Origin: PoT sp049331405
Lineage (GTDB): Bacteria; Planctomycetota; Planctomycetia; Isosphaerales; Isosphaeraceae
DNA: 64,000 bases
Assembly (NCBI RefSeq): GCF_049331405.1
Contig: NZ_CP186275.1
Coordinates: 1-64,000 of the forward strand
Reading direction: 5' to 3'
Shown: piece by piece, positions 17,623-26,311 of the stretch
Numbering within the stretch: position 1 is the first letter of the stretch
Layout: every line of letters starts with the position of its first letter
The notes under the pieces: generated by a model
Seen by the model: only the letters and a program-made list of their open reading frames with translations
The model's database searches: none
What the model was told of the DNA's origin: nothing
Program-made: the position numbers and the translations under genes

Positions 17623-18078
17623 TCACGCCGGTTCGTCGGCGCCTTCCAGGTTCTCGACCGCGAGCCCGGCGAGGGCGGCCAGGTCCTCGTTGGGATGGCT
17701 GGCGAGGCCTCGGAGGCGTGGCAAGACGGCCGCGACGCCTTGCCTGAGTTCGCCGATCCAGGGCGGGGCGCCTCGGTTGTCCTCCGGCCGCGTGCAGGAG
17801 GCGAATCCCAGGAGGATGTCGACGATCTCGACGGTCAGCGCCTCGTCGGCGCGGTCGAAGACCTCGAGGATGAACGGCAGTGCGGGCAGCGCGGCCGACG
17901 AGACATAAGCATGCTGATGACAGAGCCCGCACCAGAGTTCATGGCTGGCCGCCATCGCTACCTCGCCGCCATTCGCGAGCTGCAGCAGTTGCCCGGGCAC
18001 CTTGACGGCGGAGCCATAAGCCGTGTGGTACTGGTTCCAGTCGATCGCCTCGAGCCGTTCCTTGAAGGTCGCATCCAC
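17623..18078 (-). CDS. HEAT-like repeat protein (immunity-like), 151 aa
   Basis: GTG 18078 was chosen over an upstream frame because GGGGAG lies 8 nt before it. The protein reads FKERLEAIDWNQYHTAYG at the N-terminus, then paired helices (ELWCGLCHQHAYVSSAALPALPFILEVF, ALTVEIVDILLGF, VAAVLPRLRGLASHPNEDLAALAGLAVENL), a short HEAT-like array. The opening W-x-x-x-x-x-YG plus HQ...A..ALPFI pattern also occurs in the longer 45805-47178 protein, so the two appear related. Proteins of this kind are often found as immunity factors in polymorphic-toxin loci, but no toxin is adjacent here. Confidence 0.65.
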   Translation of the reverse strand: MDATFKERLEAIDWNQYHTAYGSAVKVPGQLLQLANGGEVAMAASHELWCGLCHQHAYVSSAALPALPFILEVFDRADEALTVEIVDILLGFASCTRPEDNRGAPPWIGELRQGVAAVLPRLRGLASHPNEDLAALAGLAVENLEGADEPA

Positions 18079-18161
18079 CGCGCATCTCCCCTGCGGGCAA
18101 CCGGCTCCGAGTAATGAAGATCGGCACGGTCGCCCGGTACCCTGAATGCCCAATAAATCTT

Positions 18162-18656
18162 TCAATAACCATTAATCATATTCTGAATTAACAAAAGACA
18201 AATGATTGCACCAAGGAACAAGGCGAGGGTTCCCTGGAACGTGCAGAGCAAGAGAAATGTGAGACGCTCGGTTCGGGGCATTTCGGCGAATTCCGCGTGG
18301 TCGACGCGTCCTTTCGCCCAAGCCACGAGTTCGAACAGGACAAGACCGAATCTCCGAACCGCCAGCCAACCGAGCATGAGGGCCACCGGCTAGATCAACA
18401 CGTTCAGCAGGAACAGGCCGACTACCACCAACCATCTTGACTGGACGTGCGAGTTGATGAGGACCGCCAGGCTCATCGCGCAGGAAATGCCGCACATCAA
18501 GGCGAATGCCCCGAGCCAGCCATAATCAAAGCGGGCGACACGATCCTCGGGCGATTCGCGGAGGCAGCGGGACGCCCTAATCGTCAACCTCGCGGTGATG
18601 GCGAATCCGGTTCCGGTGACGGCCAGGGAGCAGGCGATTAGCAAGGTCAGCCACAC
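18162..18656 (-). pseudogene. Small integral membrane protein split by an in-frame TAG
   Basis: GTG 18656 opens a frame with two hydrophobic segments (WLTLLIACSLAVTGTGFAI; LGAFALMCGISCAMSLAVLI) and a third starting RWLVVVGLFLLNVLI. It stops at TAG 18390-18392 inside that segment, and after one codon continues in the same frame as VALMLGWLAVRRFGLVLF, ending with a last span LFLGAIICLLLIQ and TAA at 18162. The two halves are therefore most simply one 164-codon membrane protein with a nonsense codon. Restart at GTG 18386 is possible but has no ribosome-binding site. Family not recognised. Confidence 0.6.
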
Positions 18657-18708
18657 GAATCAATCCCCCAAGGCCTTCCAGGTCGTCTGCAGTTAGGCAT
18701 CGCCGAAG

Positions 18709-19005
18709 TCAAGGCGCCTCCCCGAAGGAGGGCGGCCCGCCAGGTCCCCACCGGACGAGATCGACCCGATCCGAATTGAGATGGATGAGTCTGTTCTTCC
18801 AGACAAACCATTCGCCCTCCGGGGCGAGCCGTCGCCGATCGAGCCGAAGTCGTCCGTCTTCCTCGACGATGACCACCGCCTTGCGCAAGAGGTGCAAGCA
18901 GGCCTCGCCGAACCTCTCGGCGAGCGCCTCCGGCGTCGGCCGCTCGTCCCGGATGAAGCCGAGGATTTCCCTCGTGATGAAGGCGTCTGGTGCCGTGTGC
19001 TTCAC
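18709..19005 (-). CDS. Hypothetical small protein, possibly winged-helix-like, 98 aa
   Basis: GTG 19005 was chosen because GGAGG lies 5 nt upstream (the frame itself extends to 19050). The sequence FITREILGFI, PTPEALAERFGEACLHLLRKAVVIVEEDGRLRL could be helix-turn-helix plus a beta wing, and a tail follows with LAPEGEWFVWKNRLIHL. I do not recognise a family. It lies just upstream (in minus orientation) of the broken membrane protein and may once have been co-transcribed with it. Confidence 0.55.
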   Translation of the reverse strand: MKHTAPDAFITREILGFIRDERPTPEALAERFGEACLHLLRKAVVIVEEDGRLRLDRRRLAPEGEWFVWKNRLIHLNSDRVDLVRWGPGGPPSFGEAP

Positions 19006-19211
19006 GGATCCTCCGGTTCTATCCGTCGGGCCTCGAAGTGTGCCTGCCATTTTTCTGCCGAGGGCCGATGCCTTCGATTTTACATTCGTGCTTCGCGTTC
19101 AAGGCAACAGATCATGCCTGGAACGCGAATCCACCTCGATTCTTTCTGCCGAACAACAACGCCTGGAAACGACGAGTGCCCGGGCCCAAACGCCTGCACA
19201 CCCCATCTCTT

Positions 19212-19478
19212 GGGTAGCCCCGATCGGAACGATCGGGGTCGCGCAGCGACTGGAGGCCCACGAAAAAAAGCCCCTGCCAAGCACGAAGACCCTCCGCGTA
19301 TTTCCGGCCGGTGACTCCGTGGGCGAGGATGCCGAAGCGATGCGGCTGGCTCCTTGTCGATCCCGAGGGAAGGCTAGACGGCCGGGGTGTTGGCAGTCGG
19401 CGCCCGGTCTCGGCCGCGAGGATCGGCTCGATACCTCTTGTCGCTTCGCGACCACGGTTGTTCCAACCTCGGCCACCC
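19212..19478. repeat. 267-bp MITE/BIME-like element, copy 1
   Basis: The left end (plus strand) has hairpin 1 with arms CCCGATCG/CGATCGGGG around GAA and hairpin 2 GTCGC-GCA-GCGAC. The right end carries the same pair in inverted orientation (GTCGC-TTC-GCGAC, then GGTTG-TTC-CAACC, ending GGCCACCC). The interior matches copy 2 at 53656-53919 in reverse orientation, including GCCGATCC, CTGCCAACACC and CGGAAAT...GAGGG...CGTG. Several open frames cross it on both strands but look like repeat-derived reading, not genes. Flanking DNA 19006-19211 and 19479-19625 shows nothing else. Confidence 0.75.
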
Positions 19479-19625
19479 GGAAAAAGGCAGAAGACCCGCA
19501 ACGGCCCCGGCGTATTGCAACTGGCCATTTATCACGGCGCATTCCAGATTCGAGGAGCCGAGTTGGCGAGAGTTTGCGGACAACGAAGCTATCAGGGGCA
19601 AATGTGTTTCGTCTGAAAAACGCAA

Positions 19626-19661
19626 CGATCCCGCCTCGCGCACTGAGGCGAGGCGGGATCG
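19626..19661 (-). terminator. Rho-independent terminator of the Pro/Gly-rich protein gene
   Basis: A perfect 14-bp stem, CGATCCCGCCTCGC with its complement across an 8-nt loop, is followed on the minus strand by TTGCGTTTTTC. It lies 120 nt past the stop of 19785-20225. Confidence 0.75.
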
Positions 19662-19784
19662 CGAAGAGGGAGCCCTGAGAACAGACTCAGGCGAGAGGCG
19701 AGAGGCGATCGAGTCGGAGCGGCGCAACGCGGAGGCCGGCGCCTCGGGAAGCTTCCCGGGGCGTCGGCGAGGGTCGTCGTTCAA

Positions 19785-20225
19785 TCAGCGACGGATGCCG
19801 GAGCGGCCGAAATTGGCGTAGCCGCCGCCACCGTAACCGCCTCCGCCGTAGCCGCCCCCCTGGTTCCAGACGGGGCCCGAGTTCGGGTAGCCGCCGCCGG
19901 GGTAGCCGCCTCCGCTGCCGGGGTAGCCGCAACCGCCGGGGGGGTAAGTGGGGGGGCAAGGACGGGGGTTGCATCCGCCGGGGTTGTACGGCGGGGGGCA
20001 CGGGCGAGGGTTGCAGTTGCCGGGGTTATACGGCGGGGGGCACGGGCGAGGGTACGGATAGGTCGGCCCGCAATGACCGGGGTTGTAGGGAGGAGGGGTC
20101 GGGTAGCATCGGGTGTTGTATCCCGAGCCCCGCCCGCCATAGCCACCGGGGTTGGCCTTCGCCACCGAGGCCACTCCCACCACCGCCACACCAGCCACCA
20201 ACAGCTTCAGCAGAACGGTCTTCAT
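19785..20225 (-). CDS. Secreted Pro/Gly/Cys-rich repeat protein, 146 aa
   Basis: The start at ATG 20225 gives a classical signal peptide (MKTVLLKLLVAGVAVVGVASVAKA, cleavage after AKA); a longer frame to 20279 would bury it. The mature part is low-complexity: three to four units of about 15 residues built on C-x-P-x-PCPPPYNPGG, then a GYPGSGGGYPGGG block and a GGGYGGGGYGGGGY block, ending GRSGIRR. Regularly spaced Cys pairs suggest disulfide cross-linking. It resembles structural wall or coat proteins in composition only; no family is recognised. It has its own terminator at 19626-19661. Confidence 0.8.
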   Translation of the reverse strand: MKTVLLKLLVAGVAVVGVASVAKANPGGYGGRGSGYNTRCYPTPPPYNPGHCGPTYPYPRPCPPPYNPGNCNPRPCPPPYNPGGCNPRPCPPTYPPGGCGYPGSGGGYPGGGYPNSGPVWNQGGGYGGGGYGGGGYANFGRSGIRR

Positions 20226-20497
20226 GGTTGCCTCTCGTTTGCGTTCGCGTTGTCGTTCCACTCCGTTTCGGGTCGTCACTCGCGACCCTCTTCACCAGGT
20301 CATCCGCAAACGACGAGAGAACCGTGTCCGCGCTCGTCCGATTTTTTCCGGAAGTCAAATAACAAGACCCTTGCCCGTCCATTTTCGCCCCTCAGCCGCC
20401 CCGGCTTGCACCAGCAGGGCGTGACGAGCCAGAGGGAGCCGACGACCCCCGAGGCTTGGCATCAGAGAGACTCTCCCCCTCGAGGCGCATGCGAAAG

Positions 20498-20523
20498 GCC
20501 CCCGCGATGATCGCGGAGGCCTC
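20498..20523 (-). terminator. Hairpin terminator after PEP-CTERM gene
   Basis: On the minus strand GGCCTCCGCGAT pairs with ATCGCGGGGGCC (one mismatch), followed by TTTCG. It lies 35 nt past the stop of the PEP-CTERM protein. Confidence 0.6.
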
Positions 20524-20557
20524 CGGATGGGTCCTGGTGTATCCGAGACGTTGAGGC

Positions 20558-21202
20558 TCAGGCCTCGCGGCGGAGCCGCATGCGGAAGGCGAAGAGGCCC
20601 AGGCCCGCGACGCAGCTCAAGACGACCGACGACGGCTCGGGCACGGCGGTGGTGAACTTGACCGAGTCGATCGCGAAGACCTTCTGGCAATCGGCCTGGT
20701 TCGACGTGATCGAGAAGTGGTCGATCACCTTAGAGGTCGTGAGCGAGAGGTGCCCCAGGGCCGAGGACGTCCCGTAGTTCCCGAGCGAGACGGTCCTGGT
20801 CCCGAGGATCGTGTTGTTCGCCGCGTAGGCCGTGAGGGTGAACTTCCCGGCGTAATAGCCGTTCAAGACGTCGAGCGAGATGCCGGTCGTCGCGAACGAG
20901 AGGGAGCCGGTGATGACCCCGGGGAGGCTCGAGCCGTCCGCCAGTTGGTGGACGTCCGACGTCGCATAAATGTTGGGCGACGACGTGGCCATCGAGCCGA
21001 AGTTCGTATCGTTGAGGACGACGCCCCCCTTGAAGGTCGCCCCCGAAAACGTGAATGTCGGGCCGACGTCGCCGCCGGGCTTGACGCCGTTGAAGTTGCT
21101 GCCGGCTTTCACGTTGTCGAAGTTCACGACCAGGTCGGCACGGGCCTCGAACGCAGACATCGCGAGGACGAGGGCCATCAAGGCGATTTTCGGGCGGTAC
21201 AT
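20558..21202 (-). CDS. PEP-CTERM sorting-domain protein
   Basis: 214 aa from ATG 21202, which begins a signal peptide (MYRPKIALMALVLAMSAFEARA); the frame upstream to 21262 is not needed. The mature domain is beta-rich (LVVNFDNVKAGSNFNGVKPGG..., TFSGATFKGGVVL, SLDVLNGYYAGKFTLTAYA, FAIDSVKFTT). The C-terminus VPEPSSVVLSCVAGLGLFAFRMRLRR is a textbook PEP-CTERM signal: PEP motif, hydrophobic span, basic end. Such proteins are processed by an exosortase and typically accompany exopolysaccharide production. A polysaccharide export gene is at 58732, but no exosortase is in the window. Confidence 0.9.
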   Translation of the reverse strand: MYRPKIALMALVLAMSAFEARADLVVNFDNVKAGSNFNGVKPGGDVGPTFTFSGATFKGGVVLNDTNFGSMATSSPNIYATSDVHQLADGSSLPGVITGSLSFATTGISLDVLNGYYAGKFTLTAYAANNTILGTRTVSLGNYGTSSALGHLSLTTSKVIDHFSITSNQADCQKVFAIDSVKFTTAVPEPSSVVLSCVAGLGLFAFRMRLRREA

Positions 21203-21490
21203 TCGAGTTCCGAGGCGTGTGTAGAGGATTACAAAAATTAAACTTAGACGAAAGCTACCCACCCCCCTCGTTCGACGCCAATCTGTTGCACAAAATCACC
21301 AAGAATCTTAGACATCGCGGCCTCGACCTCTCGGGTTCCGGGTGAGTGGAATGAGGAATGCCCGGCGGCACTCATGGTCGAGGTTGATCCTTCGAGCCCA
21401 GGCACCCTCTTGAATGGGCGACGGCCGGATCTACTGATAGGATGAGAACAGGGCGGCCCGCCGCCCTGCTTCCATACGAAGAGGGACGTC

Positions 21491-22552
21491 ATGAGCCCGA
21501 TGGCCTGCGACGTATATTTCAAGAACGACGCGGTATTCGTGCTGAGCTGGGCCGCCCTCGGCCGGGGTAGGTTGGGTCGAAACCTCCGCGAGCCCATCAT
21601 CAGGCTGGATCCCAAACCGACGGCGTCGGAGCTGGGTCGGGCCGTCTTGCTGGCGCTCGAGCCGACCGCCCCCCAAACGCTGGGGTCATCGGGAAATTCC
21701 CACGCGAGCGAGCGGAGCATCGCCGAGATCCTCCGAGCCGCGGGGGCGGGGAGCTGGTCCAGACTGACGTGCTCGTCCCGGCAACTCTCGGTCGAGAACA
21801 AACGGAATCGCGTCACGATCCTCGGGATGGACGGCGAGGCTGGGGCCTGCAAGCGTGATCCGGAGGAGATCGGGCGTCGCCTGCTCGAGATGCTCGAAAC
21901 ATGCTCGCATTCGGATCCGCTGGCTCCGCCCAGGGTCGGCTCGTCGTTCCGGACGCAGAGGCCCGAATCGTCTCGCGATGGGGGGACGCCTCAGGCCTTC
22001 GGGTACAAGACGAGCTGGATCGTCGTCGACTCGACCGAAGCGGCTGCGGTGGCCTCGGCGCTGGGGTTGAAAGACCCGCGCGAGGCGAGTTGGGATGTCA
22101 ATCCTTATGACCCCGATGGCGTCTTCGTCTCCCCCTCCGTCCTCGGCTGGACCTTCGTGCTCGGCTACCTCATCGAGCCCCACTTCGAGGCATTCATCCC
22201 TTGGATCGAGAGCCTGAGTCGTCGCTTCGGCGAGGCTCAGTATTTCGCGACGCATCGCGTGGTGGGGCTCCAGGCGTGGGTCAAGGCGGCCGAAGGGAGG
22301 ATCGTCCGCGGCTACGACTGGCTCGGCGAGCGCGGCGAGGTCGTCATGGACGTCGGGGGCCTGACGCCCGAGGAGGAAGAACTCGGCCTCTCCCGACTCA
22401 TCAACCATCGGACCGTCGATGGCGACTGGGAGGACGTCCATATCCCCGACGAGGACGACGTCATGAATATCGCGGGCCGGTGGAGCATCAACCCGCAGCA
22501 ACTCGACGCCTACGACTCCGAAGGCCCCGGCTACATCGGCCACCGGCCCTGA
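21491..22552 (+). CDS. Hypothetical protein, 353 aa, possibly immunity-related
   Basis: ATG 21491 is preceded by AGAGGGACGTC. The N-terminal 150 residues have little recognisable structure. From residue about 170 a compact domain appears: TSWIVVDSTEAAAVASALGL, VFVSPSVLGWTFVLGYLIE, FGEAQYFATHRVVGLQAWVKAAEGRIVRGYDWLGERGEVV, and a tail EDVMNIAGRWSINPQQLD. This looks like a known family of uncharacterised bacterial proteins sometimes found in toxin-immunity neighbourhoods. No signal peptide or membrane span. It is convergent with the tricorn protease gene and stands alone. Confidence 0.75.
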   Translation: MSPMACDVYFKNDAVFVLSWAALGRGRLGRNLREPIIRLDPKPTASELGRAVLLALEPTAPQTLGSSGNSHASERSIAEILRAAGAGSWSRLTCSSRQLSVENKRNRVTILGMDGEAGACKRDPEEIGRRLLEMLETCSHSDPLAPPRVGSSFRTQRPESSRDGGTPQAFGYKTSWIVVDSTEAAAVASALGLKDPREASWDVNPYDPDGVFVSPSVLGWTFVLGYLIEPHFEAFIPWIESLSRRFGEAQYFATHRVVGLQAWVKAAEGRIVRGYDWLGERGEVVMDVGGLTPEEEELGLSRLINHRTVDGDWEDVHIPDEDDVMNIAGRWSINPQQLDAYDSEGPGYIGHRP

Positions 22553-22654
22553 CGACCGGGACGGAATGCCCTGCCCCGGCCGATTCATAACGAATCCGCC
22601 GAGATGGTCTCGCCGCCGGCGCGCCAGGAAACCGGACGAAGCGCCACGGACTCG

Positions 22655-25600
22655 TCAGTTGGCAACAGGCGCCTTGCCCTTGCGGACGCGGACGGGGAAA
22701 TCGGGCCGGGGGAGGGGCTTGGGCGGGTCGGCCTTGAGCTTCTCGAGGGCGATGTCGATCGCCTTGTCGAGCTGCGGGTCCTTGCCGTCGGCGATATCGG
22801 CGGGCCACTGCTCGACCTCGACGTCCGGGGCGACCCCCTCGTTCTCGACCCGCCAGCCGTCCTCGTTGTAGAAGGCGAGGTCGGGGGCGGTCACGTTGCC
22901 GCCGTCCATGAGCTCTGGGAAGCCGAGGATGCCGACGAGGCCCCCCCACGTGCGCCGGCCGACCAACGTGCCGAGCTTGAACTTGCGGAACATCCAGGGG
23001 AGGAGGTCGCCGCCCGAGCCGGCCGTCTCGTCGATGATCATGACCTTCGGCCCGAGGACCGCCGCCCCCGGAGTGCGGATCGTCTCGCCGTGACGCATCG
23101 CCCAGTAACTCACCACCGGGCGTCGGAGGATGTCGATATAATAATCGGCCACCGAGCCGCCGCCGTTGAACCGCTCGTCGACGATGATCGCGTCCTTGTC
23201 CGCCTGGGGGAAAAAGTACTTTTTGAAATAAGCATGCCCCGCCTCGGCCGTGTTCGGCACGTAGACGTAGGCGACGCGCCCCTCGGTCCGGTCGCGGACC
23301 TTCCGCAGGTTCTTCTCAAGCCAGTCGAGGTGCCGCAGCGACGACTCATCGCCGACCGGCTCGACGACGATGGTGCGAGAGCCCTTGCCGTCGGCGGTGG
23401 GCCCGACCTTGAGCTCGACCCGACGTCCCACCTTGTTCTCGAACGGGCGATAGACCTCGGAGTCGGTCCGGACCTCCTCGCCGTCGACGGCCAGCAGGAA
23501 CTCGCCCACCTTCACGTCGACGCCGGGCGCGACGAGCGGCGCCCGCAACTGGGCGTCCCAGTTCATGCCGCCGTAGATCGCCGCAAACCGATAGCGGCCG
23601 TCGGCGACCTCGTAGTCGGCCCCGAGCAGGCCCACGGGCACGGTCTTCGGCTCGTAGAGCCGCTCGCCGCCGCCGAGGTAGCTGTGCCCCACCGCCAGCT
23701 CGCTGAGCATCATGCGGATCAGGCGGTTCAGGTCGGCACGCGTGGGGACCTCGTCGACGATCGGCTCGTACTTGGCCAGGATCGCCGACCAGTCGGCCCC
23801 GTGCATGTTCGTCGCGTAGAAGTAATCACGATTGATGCGCCAGGCTTCGTGCAGGATCTGCTTCCACTCGGCCCTGGGCTCGATCCGGATCGAGATCGAG
23901 TCGGTCGCGAGCTTCCCCGATCCCGCCGAGAACTTGCCGGCGTCGACGATACCCCAGGCCCCGCTCGTCGCGTGGTAGAGCAAGCGCTTGTGGTCGGCCG
24001 AGACGCGGAACCCGTCCACCTGCTCGGCGAGGGTTTCTTCCTTCCGCTCCTTGAGGTCGAACTTGACGAGCGACGGCGTCCCGGCGAAGGCATCTCCGCT
24101 CCTCCCCGGGATCATCCCCACGCGGCGGACGTAATAGAGCGTCCCCTCGGCTCCGGCGGTCAACCCATAAAGGTTCCCCGCCGGGATCGGCAACGAGAGC
24201 ACGCGCCCCTCGAACCCTTCGATGTCGATGGGCGTGTCCGCGGCTTTCTTCTCCGACTTGGAATCTTCCTTGTCCTTGGATTTCTCCTTGTCCTTGTCGT
24301 CCTTCTTCTCCTCGTCTTTCTTCGCGTCGTCCTTCTTCTCTTTGTCTTTATCCTTGTCTTTATCCTTGGCGTCGTCCCCTTCCTCGTCGGTTTCCTTGCT
24401 CAGGGGGTTGGGCGTCGACTTGGAGAGGACCGCGACATAAACGGCCTGGGTGGCCTGGTTGTCGTTGTTCGACTGGTCGAACCACTGGCGCATCGGGCCG
24501 GCGTCGGTGGAAGCGAAGAAGTACAGGTACTTGCCGCCGGCGTCGAAGGCGGGCTCGCTCGTGTCGGCGAGGCCGCTGGTCATCTTGTGGCTCTCGTTGC
24601 GGGCGACGTCGTAGAGGTAGAGTGACTGGAAGTAGACCTTGTTGATGAGCGTATATGCCAGCCACTTCGAGTCGGGCGACCAGTGGAAGGCCATCGTGTT
24701 CACGGGGCCATAGATCGGCTCGCTGCCGACCTTCTTGACCTCGCCCGAGCCGACGTCGATGACGTAGAGGGTCCGCGAGTTGTCGATATAAGCGATCTTC
24801 TTGCTGTCGGGAGACCACACGGGCCGTTCGTAGAACCCGGCTCCTTTCAAGGCGAAGGCCTTCGCCTCCCCCTTACCATCCTGGGGCCGGACGTGCAGGG
24901 CGTATTCCCCCGAGGCGTCGGAGAAATACGCGATCGACTTGCCGTCGGGCGACCAGACGGGCGAGCGCTCGTGGACGTCGACACTCTGCGTGAGGTTATG
25001 AACATCCCCATGCTTGGCGGGGACGGTGACGACCTCCCCCCTGGCCTCGAAGACGGCCCTCTTCCCCGATGGGGAGATGTCGGCCGATCGGATCGACTTG
25101 CCCCCCTCGGCGAACCGGGGCCGCGTCTCCACCACATCCCCCGCGACCCCAATTTTGAGCCGCTCGACCTTCCCCGTCTCGATGTCGAACGTGTGGATCC
25201 GCCCCGCCTGCTCGTAGACGACCTTCCCCGCCCCGGCCGAGGCCGCCTCGATCGGGAAGTCGTCGTGCTCCGTCAGCGCCTTGACCTCTTTGGAAGCACG
25301 ATCATACGAGAACAGGTTGAACTCGCCGTTGCGATCGGACAGGAAATAGACCTTGTCGCCGGCCCACATGGGATACGTGTCGTTGCAGAACCCGTCGGGC
25401 TGGGGGATCTGCTCCACGCCCAGGCCCTCGAGCTTGAGGATCCAGATCCGCGAGTTCCGGCCGCCCCGGTAGTTCTTCCACTGGCGGAAGGCCTCGGGCA
25501 AGGGCGTGTACGCCAGGAACTTGCCGTCGGGCGAGTACACCACGCGGTCGCCGCTCGGCACGGGCAGCCGGCTCGCGGCGCCCCCCGACGTCCCGATCGT

Positions 25601-26041
25601 GAAGAACTGGGCCCATCGTTGTGTGAACACGGATCGTTGCGAGGCGAACAGCACCGAGCCGTCCGGCGCAAACCCTCGCACGGCGTCCGCCCCCGGGTGC
25701 CAGGTCAGGCGCTTCGGCTCTCCCCCTTCGATCGGCACGACGAACGCATCCACGTTCCCGTCGTAGACCGCCGTGAACGCCACGAGCTTCCCGTCGGGCG
25801 AGATGTAAGGCCCGCTCTCGGACCCCGGATGCGAGGTCAGCCGGCGCACGTCGGAGCCGTCATGTTTGGCCGTCCAGAGGTCGTCGGCATAGACGAAGAC
25901 GAGCCTCTCCTTCCCGATGGCCGGGTCGTGCAGGAACCGCGTATCCTTCTTATCGAGCCCCCAGGCCGGGGCCGTCATCACCCCCCAGGCCGCCGCGAGG
26001 AGAGCGAGCGGACGCAAGCCCTGGCTGATTCGTTGAAGCAT
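22655..26041 (-). CDS. Tricorn-like protease (S41B family), exported
   Basis: 1128 aa from ATG 26041, which starts a signal peptide (MLQRISQGLRPLALLAAAWG...). The order is as in tricorn: a beta-propeller of WD40/TolB-like blades (residues about 35-300, repeated SPDGK motifs), a second propeller (about 310-590), a PDZ-like region and the S41 catalytic domain. Catalytic Ser1009 is visible in IDETAGSGGDLLPW, and the His motif in AVGHSYLGG. Between the second propeller and the catalytic part lies a highly charged Lys/Asp/Glu linker of about 50 residues. It probably degrades peptides in the periplasm or at the surface. The gene stands alone. Confidence 0.92.
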   Translation of the reverse strand: MLQRISQGLRPLALLAAAWGVMTAPAWGLDKKDTRFLHDPAIGKERLVFVYADDLWTAKHDGSDVRRLTSHPGSESGPYISPDGKLVAFTAVYDGNVDAFVVPIEGGEPKRLTWHPGADAVRGFAPDGSVLFASQRSVFTQRWAQFFTIGTSGGAASRLPVPSGDRVVYSPDGKFLAYTPLPEAFRQWKNYRGGRNSRIWILKLEGLGVEQIPQPDGFCNDTYPMWAGDKVYFLSDRNGEFNLFSYDRASKEVKALTEHDDFPIEAASAGAGKVVYEQAGRIHTFDIETGKVERLKIGVAGDVVETRPRFAEGGKSIRSADISPSGKRAVFEARGEVVTVPAKHGDVHNLTQSVDVHERSPVWSPDGKSIAYFSDASGEYALHVRPQDGKGEAKAFALKGAGFYERPVWSPDSKKIAYIDNSRTLYVIDVGSGEVKKVGSEPIYGPVNTMAFHWSPDSKWLAYTLINKVYFQSLYLYDVARNESHKMTSGLADTSEPAFDAGGKYLYFFASTDAGPMRQWFDQSNNDNQATQAVYVAVLSKSTPNPLSKETDEEGDDAKDKDKDKDKEKKDDAKKDEEKKDDKDKEKSKDKEDSKSEKKAADTPIDIEGFEGRVLSLPIPAGNLYGLTAGAEGTLYYVRRVGMIPGRSGDAFAGTPSLVKFDLKERKEETLAEQVDGFRVSADHKRLLYHATSGAWGIVDAGKFSAGSGKLATDSISIRIEPRAEWKQILHEAWRINRDYFYATNMHGADWSAILAKYEPIVDEVPTRADLNRLIRMMLSELAVGHSYLGGGERLYEPKTVPVGLLGADYEVADGRYRFAAIYGGMNWDAQLRAPLVAPGVDVKVGEFLLAVDGEEVRTDSEVYRPFENKVGRRVELKVGPTADGKGSRTIVVEPVGDESSLRHLDWLEKNLRKVRDRTEGRVAYVYVPNTAEAGHAYFKKYFFPQADKDAIIVDERFNGGGSVADYYIDILRRPVVSYWAMRHGETIRTPGAAVLGPKVMIIDETAGSGGDLLPWMFRKFKLGTLVGRRTWGGLVGILGFPELMDGGNVTAPDLAFYNEDGWRVENEGVAPDVEVEQWPADIADGKDPQLDKAIDIALEKLKADPPKPLPRPDFPVRVRKGKAPVAN

Positions 26042-26311
26042 GATCCTGCACTCATCCCTTCCGAGGAGTGGCCGAGCCTTCAAGACGGGTCTTTCTCCGC
26101 ATCACCGAACGCCTGCGGATATACCACCGCTGGCCCTCCGCCGCAATCCTCTCGTCGCGACCTCGCACCTATCAACGCGAAATTGCCCCGCGAAGTGTCA
26201 GGGTGGGCCGATGCCCTTCCCCACGCCTCGCGAGGCGATGCCGACGTTCGTTGTTTGAAAGTGTCCTCCGTAACTTCGTCTGTACCTGGTTGATTCCCGG
26301 TCGAGGAGAAA

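Noticed and set aside
19099..19542. A 147-residue gene conserved between 19 kb and 53 kb
   Set aside because: The similarity follows the whole repeat element, including its hairpin ends, and there is no ribosome-binding site; nucleic-acid-level repetition explains it.
22604..24625. A 673-residue plus-strand frame
   Set aside because: Antisense shadow of the tricorn-like protease gene.
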